Shown: in pieces, positions 1 to 8,711 of the stretch
How positions within the stretch are numbered: the stretch's first letter is position 1
Layout of the letters: each line of letters opens with the position of its first letter
NCBI GenBank assembly: GCA_020348365.1
Contig: CP070749.1
Span: 807,500 to 831,707 of the forward strand
Reading direction: 5' to 3'
DNA: 24,208 nt
Origin: Candidatus Bathyarchaeota archaeon
GTDB lineage: Archaea > Thermoproteota > Bathyarchaeia > Bathyarchaeales > Bathyarchaeaceae
Notes under the pieces: model-generated
Told to the model about the DNA's origin: nothing
The model's input: only the letters and a program-made list of their open reading frames with translations
Database searches by the model: none
Made by a program: the position numbers and the translations under genes

Positions 1-17
1 AGCAATAGGTGAATTAA

Positions 18-779
18 ATGTTCATAATCTTCCTAATAGGAACAGCGGGCTCAGGAAAATCGCTCCTCACCGCATCTCTCACAAACTGGCTGAAGACCCA
101 GAAGCAAGACGTGATCGCCGTAAGCCTAGATCCAGGCGCCTTCACACTACCATACACACCCGATGTAGACGTTCGTGACTTCATAAGCGTTGAAGGCATC
201 ATGGAAAAATACCGACTTGGACCAAATGGCGCACTCGTAATGGCAGCGGACCTAATCGCAGAGGAGGCGGAGAGACTTGGAAGAGAGATAGAGAGCCAGA
301 AGCCCGACGTCGTCATCGTCGACACCCCAGGCCAAATGGAGCTCTTCGCCTTCAGAGCCAGTGGACCATATATAGCCAAGGAATTGACCAAAGAGCCGAA
401 GGCTGTGGTATATCTGTTTGACTCAGTCTTCTCCGCCGATCCCCTCAACTATGTCTCGAACCTCTTCCTATCTGCAGCTCTATACAATCGTTTCTTCATT
501 CCCCAAACACATGTGCTATCAAAGTGTGATCTCCTCTCACCCAAAGACTTAGATTTCATCGTAGACTGGTCCGCCAACCCTAAAAAGCTAGAGACTGCAA
601 TTGAAGATAGATTAAGCGGGATGAGGCGCCTCCTGAGTCGCGACATGATGCATGTCATCCATCGGTTGGGGTTGAGGTTTCTTCTGACACCTGTCTCGGC
701 AAAAACATATGAAGGGCTAATCAACCTTAATGCCACACTTGAGCGCATCTTCACTGGAGGAGACAAATTCACCTATTAG
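18..779 (+). CDS. GPN-loop GTPase (XAB1/Npa3 family, archaeal)
   Basis: A P-loop GTPase of 253 aa. Seen: Walker A GTAGSGKS at residues 8-15, the family-defining GPN tripeptide at 68-70 (LGPNGAL), the switch/G3 motif DTPGQMELF around 102-110, and a G4-like SKCDLL at about 168-173. Its length matches the archaeal single-copy GPN protein. From the family: GPN proteins dimerise through the GPN loop, and their eukaryotic homologues (GPN1/Npa3) are needed for assembly and nuclear import of RNA polymerase II. The ATG at 18 follows an AGGTGA ribosome-binding site at 7-12. It lies on the same strand as the RNA polymerase operon, with only tRNA genes and a leader between, which fits a role connected with RNA polymerase; that link is inference. 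Family assignment is secure, the exact cellular role is not. Confidence 0.93.
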   Translation: MFIIFLIGTAGSGKSLLTASLTNWLKTQKQDVIAVSLDPGAFTLPYTPDVDVRDFISVEGIMEKYRLGPNGALVMAADLIAEEAERLGREIESQKPDVVIVDTPGQMELFAFRASGPYIAKELTKEPKAVVYLFDSVFSADPLNYVSNLFLSAALYNRFFIPQTHVLSKCDLLSPKDLDFIVDWSANPKKLETAIEDRLSGMRRLLSRDMMHVIHRLGLRFLLTPVSAKTYEGLINLNATLERIFTGGDKFTY

Positions 780-832
780 CCACCACCAATAAATCTTAAC
801 ATAACTAGAGACACCCAACAGAGAAGCAACGA

Positions 833-841
833 ATATAATAC
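833..841 (+). promoter_or_regulatory. TATA box of tRNA-Lys
   Basis: An A/T-rich element (ATATAATAC) sits about 28 nt before the mature 5' end of tRNA-Lys, the expected distance for an archaeal TATA box. Confidence 0.55.
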
Positions 842-864
842 ACAAGCACCTCATCTAACCATCG

Positions 865-942
865 GGGCCCGTAGCTCAGCAAGGATAGAGCACCGGGCTT
901 TTAACCCGGGGGTCCCGGGTTCAATTCCCGGCGGGCCCGCCA
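865..942 (+). tRNA. tRNA-Lys(UUU), CCA encoded
   Basis: A complete cloverleaf folds by eye. The acceptor stem GGGCCCG (865-871) pairs with CGGGCCC (932-938). The D stem is GCTC/GAGC, and the anticodon stem CCGGG/CCCGG encloses the loop CTTTTAA with anticodon TTT at 900-902. The T stem CCGGG/CCCGG encloses TTCAATT. The discriminator is G939, followed by a genomically encoded CCA at 940-942. There is no intron. The acceptor sequence is the one typical of archaeal tRNA-Lys. Confidence 0.95.
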
Positions 943-1098
943 CTCTAGCTCTTGTTCTCCTCGTGCGCACGCATTTACATGCATGAATGTCATCCAGATT
1001 CATATTATGATCTCTGTGAATTCGCAAACAAACTGATGAAAAAGCTAACAAGACGTTTGAACATCAAAACTAGATGATTTCTTTGATTCACAGGTGGG

Positions 1099-1103
1099 AA
1101 AAA
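1099..1103 (-). terminator. T-run terminator of tRNA-Asp
   Basis: Five consecutive T residues on the minus strand lie one base past the tRNA-Asp discriminator, matching the oligo-T signals at which archaeal RNA polymerase stops. No CCA is encoded before them. Confidence 0.5.
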
Positions 1104-1104
1104 G

Positions 1105-1179
1105 CGCCCTGGCCGGGATTTGAACCCGGGTCGAGCGGGCGACAGCCGCTCATACTAGACCGGACTATACTACCAGGGC
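1105..1179 (-). tRNA. tRNA-Asp(GUC)
   Basis: On the minus strand the acceptor GCCCTGG (from 1179) pairs with CCAGGGC (ending at 1106), with discriminator G at 1105. The anticodon stem AGCGG/CCGCT encloses CTGTCGC, giving anticodon GTC (Asp). The T arm is CCGGG/CCCGG with loop TTCAAAT. CCA is not encoded, unlike the neighbouring tRNA-Lys. It is transcribed toward tRNA-Lys, from a TATA box at about 1209-1217. Confidence 0.93.
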
Positions 1180-1206
1180 ATCAAATTCTCTAGAACATAT
1201 GGCAAC

Positions 1207-1218
1207 TACTTAAATTTT
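1207..1218 (-). promoter_or_regulatory. TATA box of tRNA-Asp
   Basis: Minus-strand AAATTTAAG lies about 30-38 nt upstream of the tRNA 5' end, a plausible archaeal TATA element with initiation a few bases before the mature tRNA. Confidence 0.45.
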
Positions 1219-1348
1219 TCATTCAAGAAGACAAAACAGCACTAAGACCATTAGCCGCCCATACACTTTGAGGAGGCTAGATTCTCATCTGTCTACACCA
1301 AGAACATTCCTCTACCACCTCCTCAATCTTAATCTTCTGAAAGCAAAG

Positions 1349-1357
1349 TTTATTAAT
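1349..1357 (+). promoter_or_regulatory. Candidate distal promoter of the rpoB operon leader
   Basis: TTTATTAAT preceded by purine-rich GCAAAG looks like a BRE/TATA pair. Initiation about 26 nt downstream would start a transcript near 1379, just before the GC-rich hairpins, leaving a roughly 150-nt leader. A second A/T-rich element, TATACTTAT at 1491-1499, could instead give a nearly leaderless transcript. Confidence 0.4.
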
Positions 1358-1378
1358 GTGCATTAGGGTTTAAGATGT

Positions 1379-1528
1379 TGCTTCCAGAAAAAACATAGGA
1401 AGCATCCTTGGAGACCCGTTTTCGGGTCGGATGACCGACCCGTTGGAGGAAAAATCCCACGATTGAGCGGAAGTTCACCGTTGCCCTTGATATACTTATT
1501 CTGGTAGATGTTATTTTGGAGGTTCAGA
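1379..1528 (+). ncRNA. Candidate structured 5' leader of rpoB (or small RNA)
   Basis: The middle of this leader can form two mutually exclusive hairpins that share one strand. GACCCG (1413-1418) pairs with CGGGTC (1423-1428) around a TTTT loop. Alternatively CGGGTCGG (1423-1430) pairs perfectly over 8 bp with CCGACCCG (1435-1442) around ATGA. The first form can be extended by CATCC (1403-1407) with GGATG (1429-1433). The base composition is much richer in G+C than the surrounding A/T-rich spacer. I do not recognise it as a C/D or H/ACA sRNA, SRP RNA or RNase P RNA. It could be a cis-regulatory leader, a processing site or a separate small RNA. Confidence 0.4.
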
Positions 1529-4500
1529 TTGGATTTGGAAATTTCAGATGACGATTTGCTGCTGCTTCAGAAATCGTTCTTCAAAGAGAAAGGTCTCGTG
1601 AAACAACACCTCGACTCATACAACGAATTCATCGAAAGCGGACTACAAGAAGTGATAGGCGAAATTGGGGAGATCGACATAGAAATCCCTGAAAGCCCCT
1701 ACAAGATAAAACTAGGTCAACTTTGGATAATTGACCCTCAATCAAGGATAACAGGCCCATGCATCACAGAGGTGGACGGCACAAAACACGAAATATACCC
1801 CATGGAAGCTCGATTCCGAAACCTAACTTACGCAGCACCATTGTCCCTAGAAATGACCCCGGTGATCGACGGAAGAGAACTAGAAACTGAGCTAGTCCCC
1901 ATGGGTAATTTTCCAGTGATGCTGAAGTCAAAACTATGCTTTCTCTCTGAGCTGCTCCTCGAAGAGCTAATCGAGCACGGAGAGGACCCAAACGATCCTG
2001 GAGGTTACTTCATGATAAACGGCTCCGAAAGAGTCATCGTCGCCTTAGAAGACCTAGCCCCAAACCGAGTCCTCGTTGACATCGATACGCATGGGACAAG
2101 ACCAGTTTATCAGGCAAAGATATTCTCGACGACGGTCGGGTTCAGAGCCAGAATCCAGCTGCGAGTAAAAGGAGATGGCGCCATCTACGTCTCGATGCCA
2201 GGGGTACCGACCGAGATACCATTTGTTATCCTGATGCGCGCTCTAGGACTGGAGTCGGACAAGGAAATCGCTGACACTGTCTCTCCACAGAAAAGTGTAC
2301 AAAGCGAACTTGAATTGTCATTTGAGAAGGCAAGTGGCTTTGATACTCTCAAAGAGGCCATAATGTATATCGGAAATCGTGTAGCCCACGGCCAAGTGGA
2401 GGAGTACCGAAGAAGAAGGGCTGAGACCATTCTCGACCGGAATTTCCTCCCTCATGTTGGGCGTAGCAAAGAAGAGCGTGGGGAGAAAGCCTTCTTCCTC
2501 GGTGAGATGGCCTCGCGAGTTATTGAATTAAAGCTTGGGAGACGAAAACCCGACGACAAGGACCACTTCAAGAATAAACGCCTAAAACTTGCGGGTCCTC
2601 TGCTCTCCGACCTTTTTAGGATAGCTTTTAGAAGTCTATGTCGAGACGTAAAATATCAACTTGAACGAATGGGACTTAAGCGATCCACAATCACAATCTC
2701 CGCAGCTGTCCGCCCTGGAATAATCTCTGATCGACTTAAACACGCCTTGGCCACGGGCAATTGGAGGCGTGGACGTGTAGGGGTTACCCAGCTTCTTGAT
2801 AGAACAAATAGGATTTCTACACTAAGTCACCTAAGGAGGCTGCAATCACCACTCAGCCGCAGCCAACCAAACTTTGAGGCAAGGGACCTACACCCAACTC
2901 ACTGGGGAAGATTATGCCCTAATGAGACTCCTGAGGGTTCCAACTGTGGCCTGGTGAAGAACCTTGCCCTAGCCGCCAACATCTCGGTAGGCACGGACTC
3001 GGAGAAAGTCAGGCAAATCCTCTACCGGATGGGTGTAATCCCTGTTCAAGAGGCAGACGAAAACATACGAGTCTCTGGTGCCAAAGTCTTTGTGGATGGC
3101 TGTCCCATCGGCTTTTCAATGTCGCCACAGGAGTTGGTCACCGAACTGAGGAATAAGCGTAGAAGAGGCAAGATCTCTCCAGAGGTCAATTTTGCGTATT
3201 TCTCAAAGATTCATGGCATAAAAGAGGAAATGTATGTCAATTGCGATCAAGGAAGGGTACGTCGCCCCCTCATAATAGCTGAAGACGGCACACCGAAGCT
3301 TCAACTCGAGCATATCGAAAAACTTCGTTCTGGAGAATGGACCTGGGACGATTTTGTGAACCAAGGCATCGTTGAGTATATAGACGCGGAAGAAGAAGAA
3401 AACGTTTTGGTGGCTATGGACCCTGAAGAAGCCGCCTCTGAGCACACCCATATTGAGATCGCACCATACACGATTCTTGGAATATGTGCCTCCCTTATCC
3501 CTTATGCAGAACATAACCAATCACCACGCAACTCCTATGAGGCGGCCATGGCCAAGCAAGCCCTCGGAGTACACTCTACAAACTTCCTCTACCGCACCGA
3601 CGCCCGTTCCCACCTTCTACACTATCCACAGACGCCTTTAGTCAAGACAAAACCTATGGACATATTGGGATATAACCTCAGACCCTCCGGGCAAAACTGT
3701 GTTGTCGCGATTATATCTTTTGAAGGATACAACATGGAAGATGCCCTCGTCTTCAATAAGGCTTCCATTGAACGCGGCTTGCTTCGTTCTACATTCTACC
3801 GAATTTACAGTGCAGAGTGTCGCCAATACCCAGGAGGCATGAGAGACAGATTTGCCGCACCAGAACCGGGTACTCGAGGTTACAGGGGCGAACCATATTA
3901 CCGCCTACTTGAAGCCGACGGAATAGTAAGTCTGGAATCCGAAACGACGGGTGGCGACCTTCTTATTGGAAGAACCAGCCCTCCTCGATTCCTTGAGGAA
4001 TACAAGGAGTTTGAGGTCAAAGGCCCAGCGATGAGAGACACGTCAGTCGACGTTAGGCATGCTGAAGATGGCATAGTGAACGATATATTCATCACCCAGA
4101 CAAATGAAGGAAGCAAACTCGTGAAGGTTAGGATGCGTAATCAACGTATTCCGGAGCTGGGTGACAAATTCGCTTCACGTCATGGTCAGAAGGGCGTAAT
4201 AGGAATGATTGTACCACAAGAAGATATGCCGTTCAGCACAGATGGCGTTGTTCCCGACATTATAATTAACCCCCATGCTATCCCTTCAAGAATGACCATT
4301 GGTCAGTTCCTAGAATCCATGGCTGGAAAGGTTGCCGTAGCTAGGGGAAGAGCAGCCGACGGAACGCCCTTCATAAGCGAAAACCCGGAAGCTCTTAAAA
4401 AAGCATTAATAGAACTGGGGTTCAGTCACACGGGCCGGGATGTCCTTTACAATGGAATCACAGGCGGGAAGTTCGTTGCCGATGTCTTCATTGGAGTAGT

Positions 4501-4897
4501 GTATTACCAGAAACTCCATCACATGGTAAGGGACAAGATTCACGCTAGGGCACGAGGACAAGTTCAAATGCTCACGCGACAACCGACTGAGGGGAGAGCG
4601 AGAGGCGGTGGACTGCGTTTCGGTGAGATGGAGAGAGACTGCCTGATTGGACACGGCGCCGCCATGCTCTTGCGAGATCGCCTGCTTGAAGAATCTGACA
4701 AATATTTCCTCTACGTGTGCGAACGGTGTGGCTACATCGCATACTACGACAGCAAGCAACGCAAGTACGTATGCCGACTTTGCGAGGACAAAGCCGAGAT
4801 ATCCCCAGTAACAGTCTCCTACGCCTTCAAACTTCTTTTACAAGAAATGATGAGCCTGTCCATAGCACCCAGGCTAAGATTAAAGGAGAGAGCGTAG
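1529..4897 (+). CDS. rpoB: DNA-directed RNA polymerase subunit B (unsplit)
   Basis: Large catalytic subunit of archaeal RNA polymerase, homologous to bacterial beta and eukaryotic Rpb2. Seen: an N-terminus with the conserved GLVKQHLDSYNEFIE stretch, the ETPEGSNCGL segment, GYNMEDALVFN, GDKFASRHGQKGV around residue 880-890, the C-terminal GGLRFGEMERD clamp segment, and a terminal zinc-binding pair CERC...CRLC. B' and B'' are not split, as in crenarchaea and relatives. An ATG at 1508 is in frame. I prefer the TTG at 1529 (1122 aa) because a strong GGAGGT at 1518-1523 lies 5 nt before it and would fall inside the ATG-initiated reading frame, and the resulting N-terminus MDLEISDDD matches the usual short lead-in of archaeal RpoB. 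rpoA begins one base after its stop codon. Confidence 0.96.
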   Translation: MDLEISDDDLLLLQKSFFKEKGLVKQHLDSYNEFIESGLQEVIGEIGEIDIEIPESPYKIKLGQLWIIDPQSRITGPCITEVDGTKHEIYPMEARFRNLTYAAPLSLEMTPVIDGRELETELVPMGNFPVMLKSKLCFLSELLLEELIEHGEDPNDPGGYFMINGSERVIVALEDLAPNRVLVDIDTHGTRPVYQAKIFSTTVGFRARIQLRVKGDGAIYVSMPGVPTEIPFVILMRALGLESDKEIADTVSPQKSVQSELELSFEKASGFDTLKEAIMYIGNRVAHGQVEEYRRRRAETILDRNFLPHVGRSKEERGEKAFFLGEMASRVIELKLGRRKPDDKDHFKNKRLKLAGPLLSDLFRIAFRSLCRDVKYQLERMGLKRSTITISAAVRPGIISDRLKHALATGNWRRGRVGVTQLLDRTNRISTLSHLRRLQSPLSRSQPNFEARDLHPTHWGRLCPNETPEGSNCGLVKNLALAANISVGTDSEKVRQILYRMGVIPVQEADENIRVSGAKVFVDGCPIGFSMSPQELVTELRNKRRRGKISPEVNFAYFSKIHGIKEEMYVNCDQGRVRRPLIIAEDGTPKLQLEHIEKLRSGEWTWDDFVNQGIVEYIDAEEEENVLVAMDPEEAASEHTHIEIAPYTILGICASLIPYAEHNQSPRNSYEAAMAKQALGVHSTNFLYRTDARSHLLHYPQTPLVKTKPMDILGYNLRPSGQNCVVAIISFEGYNMEDALVFNKASIERGLLRSTFYRIYSAECRQYPGGMRDRFAAPEPGTRGYRGEPYYRLLEADGIVSLESETTGGDLLIGRTSPPRFLEEYKEFEVKGPAMRDTSVDVRHAEDGIVNDIFITQTNEGSKLVKVRMRNQRIPELGDKFASRHGQKGVIGMIVPQEDMPFSTDGVVPDIIINPHAIPSRMTIGQFLESMAGKVAVARGRAADGTPFISENPEALKKALIELGFSHTGRDVLYNGITGGKFVADVFIGVVYYQKLHHMVRDKIHARARGQVQMLTRQPTEGRARGGGLRFGEMERDCLIGHGAAMLLRDRLLEESDKYFLYVCERCGYIAYYDSKQRKYVCRLCEDKAEISPVTVSYAFKLLLQEMMSLSIAPRLRLKERA

Positions 4898-4898
4898 A

Positions 4899-7800
4899 AT
4901 GGTGAAGGAAGAAACTGTTAACAAAATAGTGGACAAAATTAGCTTCGGAATAATCTCTCCCCAGGAGGTGCGGAGACTATCAGTAGCAGAGATACAGACC
5001 GCCGACACGTATGATGAAGACGGAGCCCCCATCATAACAGGGCTCATGGACGGTCGATTAGGAACACTAGAGCCGAGGCAACGATGCAAAACCTGTGGCA
5101 ACACCGCGATAAGATGTCCGGGACACTTTGGCCACGTTGAACTGGCGGTTCCAATAATCCATGTAGAATTCACAAAAATGATTTACAACCTTCTCAGGGC
5201 CACATGCAGAAATTGTGGGCGCATCTTACTATCCACGGATCAAGTAGCCAGAATCAACGCTAGAATCAAGCGCGCTCGCAAGTTAAGAGGAATCGTGCCG
5301 GACAATGTATACAAACAAGTGTTACAATTGGCAAGAAACAAAGAGTGCCCTCATTGCGGTACACCACAATACAAGATAGGCTTCACAAAACCCACAACTT
5401 TTCACGAGATTATGGAGGAAGGTGCGCAACGACTAACACCAAGCATAATTCGCGAACGGCTTGAACGCATACTCGATGAAGACCTTGAACTATTCGGTTT
5501 TGACCCAGATAACGCTCGACCAGAATGGATGATTCTACAGGTTCTAACTGTTCCTCCGGTCTATGTCAGGCCTTCTATAACATTGGAATCTGGCATTCGA
5601 TCCGAGGATGATCTAACCCATAAACTTGTCGACATCATCCGCATTAACCAGAGGTTAAAGGAAAACATGGAGGCAGGAGCCCCAACTCTCATTATCCAAG
5701 ATTTGTCAGAACTTCTGCAGTATCATGTGACCACCTATTTCAACAATCAATCTTCAGGAATTCCACCAGCTAGACATCGCTCTGGAAGAGCACTGAAAAC
5801 CCTATCCCAGCGCCTCAAAGGCAAGGAAGGGAGATTCAGGAGCAACCTTTCTGGAAAAAGAGTAGACTTCTCCGCACGCACAGTGATTTCTCCAGATCCA
5901 AACATAGACATAAGCGAAGTCGGAGTTCCAATCGATGTTGCCATGCGGCTTTCGTTGCCTGAGAAGGTTACCGAGTGGAACCTTGACAATATGCAGAAGC
6001 TGGTTGCCAACGGCCCCGAGAGGTATCCCGGTGCGCTTTACGTGGTTAGACGCGATGACAAACGTGTCAGACTCGAATTTGTTATGGACCGAGAAAAAGT
6101 TGCTGAGGCTCTGGAACCCGGGTTCATCGTGGAGCGTCATCTCACAGATGGCGACATCGCCATCTTCAATAGGCAGCCATCCCTCCATCGGATGTCTATT
6201 ATGGCACACTATGTGCGAGTATTACCTCACAGGACCTTCCGTTTACATCTCAGCGTCTGCCCTCCGTACAACGCTGATTTTGACGGAGACGAGATGAATC
6301 TTCACGTGCCGCAAAGCGAGGAAGCCCAGACAGAAGCGCGACTCCTCATGCAGGTACAAGATCAGATTCTCTCACCCAAATTCGGCGGACCAATCATCGG
6401 CGCAATCAGGGACTTCATAACTACCGCGTACCTTTTCACCCAAAGGTCCACCCGTCTCAATAGAGAGCAGGTTTGCAGACTCCTAACGGCGGCACAATAT
6501 GAAGGTCCCTTTCCTGAGCCTCAGGTCAAGAAGCCTAAGCCTCGCTGGACTGGAAAGCAGATATTCAGCCTCTTTATTCCCAATGGAGTAAACTATGCGT
6601 CAAAGGCTAGCGTTTGCCCAGGATGTGTTCATTGCAAGCGCGAGAATTGCCCTTATGACGCTTACGTAGTTGTGGAAAACGGGGTTTTGAAGCATGGCAT
6701 AATAGACAGAAGTTCTATCGGAGCTGAGCAATCAGAGAGTCTCCTCCATCAAATAATAAAGGACTATGGGCCCTCTGCTGGACGCAGATTCCTAAATCAG
6801 ATCTTACAGCTTCTCAAGCTTTTTATCACCATGCATGGGTTCACATACTCTTTCGACGAACTTGAATTATCCCGTTCTGCTCAGCGAAAAATAAGAAGAA
6901 TCATACAAGGCGCAGAAGAGCGAATACAAGAGCTTATAGAGAAATTTAAGGATGGAACCTTGCAGAGGTTGCCGGGTCAGACTCTCATCGAATCTTTTGA
7001 AATCTACGTGATGAACGAGCTAGCCAATGCTAGAGATAAAGCGGGAGAAGCTGCAGACCAAGATTTTGATATAGGCAATTCAGGTATGGTCATGACTAGG
7101 AGTGGGGCAAGAGGATCTAGTCTCAATATCGGCCAAATGACGGCGTGTGTTGGCCAACAGTCTGTGAGGGGAAAAAGAATTCTGCGGGGGTACATCAATC
7201 GGGCTCTGCCGCACTTTGAGCTGGAAGACTCCACTCCAAAGGCTAGAGGTTTTGTGTATTCTTGTTATAGGGAAGGTCTGGACCCCGTTGAGTTCTTCTT
7301 TCATGCCATGGGGGGACGGGAAGGGCTGGTAGACACGGCGGTGCGAACACAGCAAAGTGGGTATATGCAGAGACGGCTAATCAACGCCTTGGAACATCTG
7401 CGCATAGAATACGATGGGACGGTTCGAAATTCCGTTGGTGACATAATCCAATTCAGATATGGGGAAGATGGGGTGGATCCAGCGAAAAGCGATCATGGAA
7501 AGGCTGTGAATGTCGACAGACTTATTGAGCAAATGAGAATCGCGAAGGGAGGAGGTGAACCTACATCAAAAGAATACATCAAGAAACGTGTCGAGGAGAC
7601 CAAAGACAAGCTCACACATATTCTCGGCATAGAACTGGCGAGAAAGTTAGGCAAAGCCCAGTTGACCAAAGATGGCGTGGATGAAACAGTCCATCTGACC
7701 TTAGAGAACTATAAACAATCTCTTGTGGAGCCCGGAGAGGCTGTTGGAATAGTAGCAGCGCAGTCTATAGGCGAACCGGGTACTCAGATGACCCTTCGAA

Positions 7801-8711
7801 CGTTCCACTACGCGGGGGTAAGGGAGCAGAACGTAACCCTCGGGTTGCCCCGCCTCATTGAGATAGTGGACGCTCGACGAACCCCTTCTACACCGATTAT
7901 GAACGTCTACCTTGACAGGGAGCACCGGAAGAGCGAGAAGAAAGCCACCGAGGTTGCACGGGATATCATTTGTACAACCATTAAGGATATCTCCAAAGCC
8001 ACGTACATAGACCCCGAGAAGGAAGAGGTTAATATAAAGCTTGATCTGACAATGATGAGAGATCGAGGAATTTCGCCTGCTGAACTCGAGAAGTTGCGCC
8101 TACCCAAATGTACGATGTGGATTGGTGATGACCAACTAAAAATCAAGCCAGAAAAGGCAAAAGATGCTAAGAAATTGCTTGACAAACTCTCCACATATCT
8201 TGTCAAAGGGCTAGCCGACATAAGCAGAGTTCTAGTCGCCGAAGAAGGGAGAGAGTGGGTAATAAGAACAGATGGTTCCAACCTATCAAAGGTCCTTGGA
8301 GTTCGTGGCGTGGACCCAAAAAGGACATTCACCAATCACATACATGAGACGGCTGAAAGCCTTGGAGTTGAAGCTGCCAGAACCCTCATAATCAAGGAAG
8401 CCCTCGGCGTGCTCGAAGAACAAGGTCTCGACGTAGATGTTAGGCATGTCATGCTAGTCTCCGACATTATGACCGCGACAGGTGAGGTACGGCAAATAGG
8501 AAGACATGGAATCAGCGGAGAGAAAGCCAGTGTTCTTGCAAGAGCGGCCTTCGAGATCACGGTTCCAAACATAGTCGAAGCCGCTATAAAGGGCGAGAGT
8601 GATTCGCTGAACGGAGTAACGGAAAACGTTATAGTTGGGCAGTCTATACCAATTGGCACGGGTTTAGTCGACCTTTACATGTCAAGAACACCTCGAGAGG
8701 AGACGGAATGA
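4899..8711 (+). CDS. rpoA: DNA-directed RNA polymerase subunit A, A' and A'' fused
   Basis: Catalytic subunit homologous to bacterial beta' and Rpb1. One uninterrupted 1270-aa ORF covers both A' and A''. Seen: the N-terminal zinc motif CKTCG...CPGHFGH (around 65-80), a second CxxC pair further on (CRNC, CPHC), the switch region FSARTVISPDP, the Mg2+-chelating NADFDGDEMNLH near residue 458, the bridge-helix segment GGREGLVDTAVRTQQSGYMQRR, and the trigger-loop region GIVAAQSIGEPGTQMTLRTF near 950. In most Euryarchaeota and Crenarchaeota the gene is split before the SKEYIKKR-like start of A'', equivalent to about nt 7560 here; no stop or start signal occurs there. There is no intein. AGGAGAG upstream of ATG 4899 serves as ribosome-binding site. 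The gene overlaps rpl30e by 4 nt. Confidence 0.97.
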   Translation: MVKEETVNKIVDKISFGIISPQEVRRLSVAEIQTADTYDEDGAPIITGLMDGRLGTLEPRQRCKTCGNTAIRCPGHFGHVELAVPIIHVEFTKMIYNLLRATCRNCGRILLSTDQVARINARIKRARKLRGIVPDNVYKQVLQLARNKECPHCGTPQYKIGFTKPTTFHEIMEEGAQRLTPSIIRERLERILDEDLELFGFDPDNARPEWMILQVLTVPPVYVRPSITLESGIRSEDDLTHKLVDIIRINQRLKENMEAGAPTLIIQDLSELLQYHVTTYFNNQSSGIPPARHRSGRALKTLSQRLKGKEGRFRSNLSGKRVDFSARTVISPDPNIDISEVGVPIDVAMRLSLPEKVTEWNLDNMQKLVANGPERYPGALYVVRRDDKRVRLEFVMDREKVAEALEPGFIVERHLTDGDIAIFNRQPSLHRMSIMAHYVRVLPHRTFRLHLSVCPPYNADFDGDEMNLHVPQSEEAQTEARLLMQVQDQILSPKFGGPIIGAIRDFITTAYLFTQRSTRLNREQVCRLLTAAQYEGPFPEPQVKKPKPRWTGKQIFSLFIPNGVNYASKASVCPGCVHCKRENCPYDAYVVVENGVLKHGIIDRSSIGAEQSESLLHQIIKDYGPSAGRRFLNQILQLLKLFITMHGFTYSFDELELSRSAQRKIRRIIQGAEERIQELIEKFKDGTLQRLPGQTLIESFEIYVMNELANARDKAGEAADQDFDIGNSGMVMTRSGARGSSLNIGQMTACVGQQSVRGKRILRGYINRALPHFELEDSTPKARGFVYSCYREGLDPVEFFFHAMGGREGLVDTAVRTQQSGYMQRRLINALEHLRIEYDGTVRNSVGDIIQFRYGEDGVDPAKSDHGKAVNVDRLIEQMRIAKGGGEPTSKEYIKKRVEETKDKLTHILGIELARKLGKAQLTKDGVDETVHLTLENYKQSLVEPGEAVGIVAAQSIGEPGTQMTLRTFHYAGVREQNVTLGLPRLIEIVDARRTPSTPIMNVYLDREHRKSEKKATEVARDIICTTIKDISKATYIDPEKEEVNIKLDLTMMRDRGISPAELEKLRLPKCTMWIGDDQLKIKPEKAKDAKKLLDKLSTYLVKGLADISRVLVAEEGREWVIRTDGSNLSKVLGVRGVDPKRTFTNHIHETAESLGVEAARTLIIKEALGVLEEQGLDVDVRHVMLVSDIMTATGEVRQIGRHGISGEKASVLARAAFEITVPNIVEAAIKGESDSLNGVTENVIVGQSIPIGTGLVDLYMSRTPREETE

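Larger units (their letters stand above)
1180..1378. other. Gene-free spacer between tRNA-Asp and the rpoB leader
   Basis: I see no gene of convincing length in this part of the roughly 330-bp gap before rpoB. It holds the tRNA-Asp promoter, a 9-bp inverted repeat (TTGAGGAGG near 1269-1277 and CCTCCTCAA near 1318-1326) and a TATA-like element at 1349-1357. A 28-codon minus-strand ORF with a CSWC motif overlaps the region but has no supporting signals. rpoH, often placed immediately before rpoB in archaea, is not here. Confidence 0.6.

Noticed and set aside
1259..1363. Minus-strand ORF of 28 codons with CSWC in front of tRNA-Asp.
   Set aside because: No ribosome-binding site or promoter at the proper distance, and it overlaps the probable rpoB promoter. 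Too short to support without conservation.
5802..6209. Long minus-strand frame within rpoA.
   Set aside because: Shadow of the conserved polymerase subunit; no start signals or recognisable residues.
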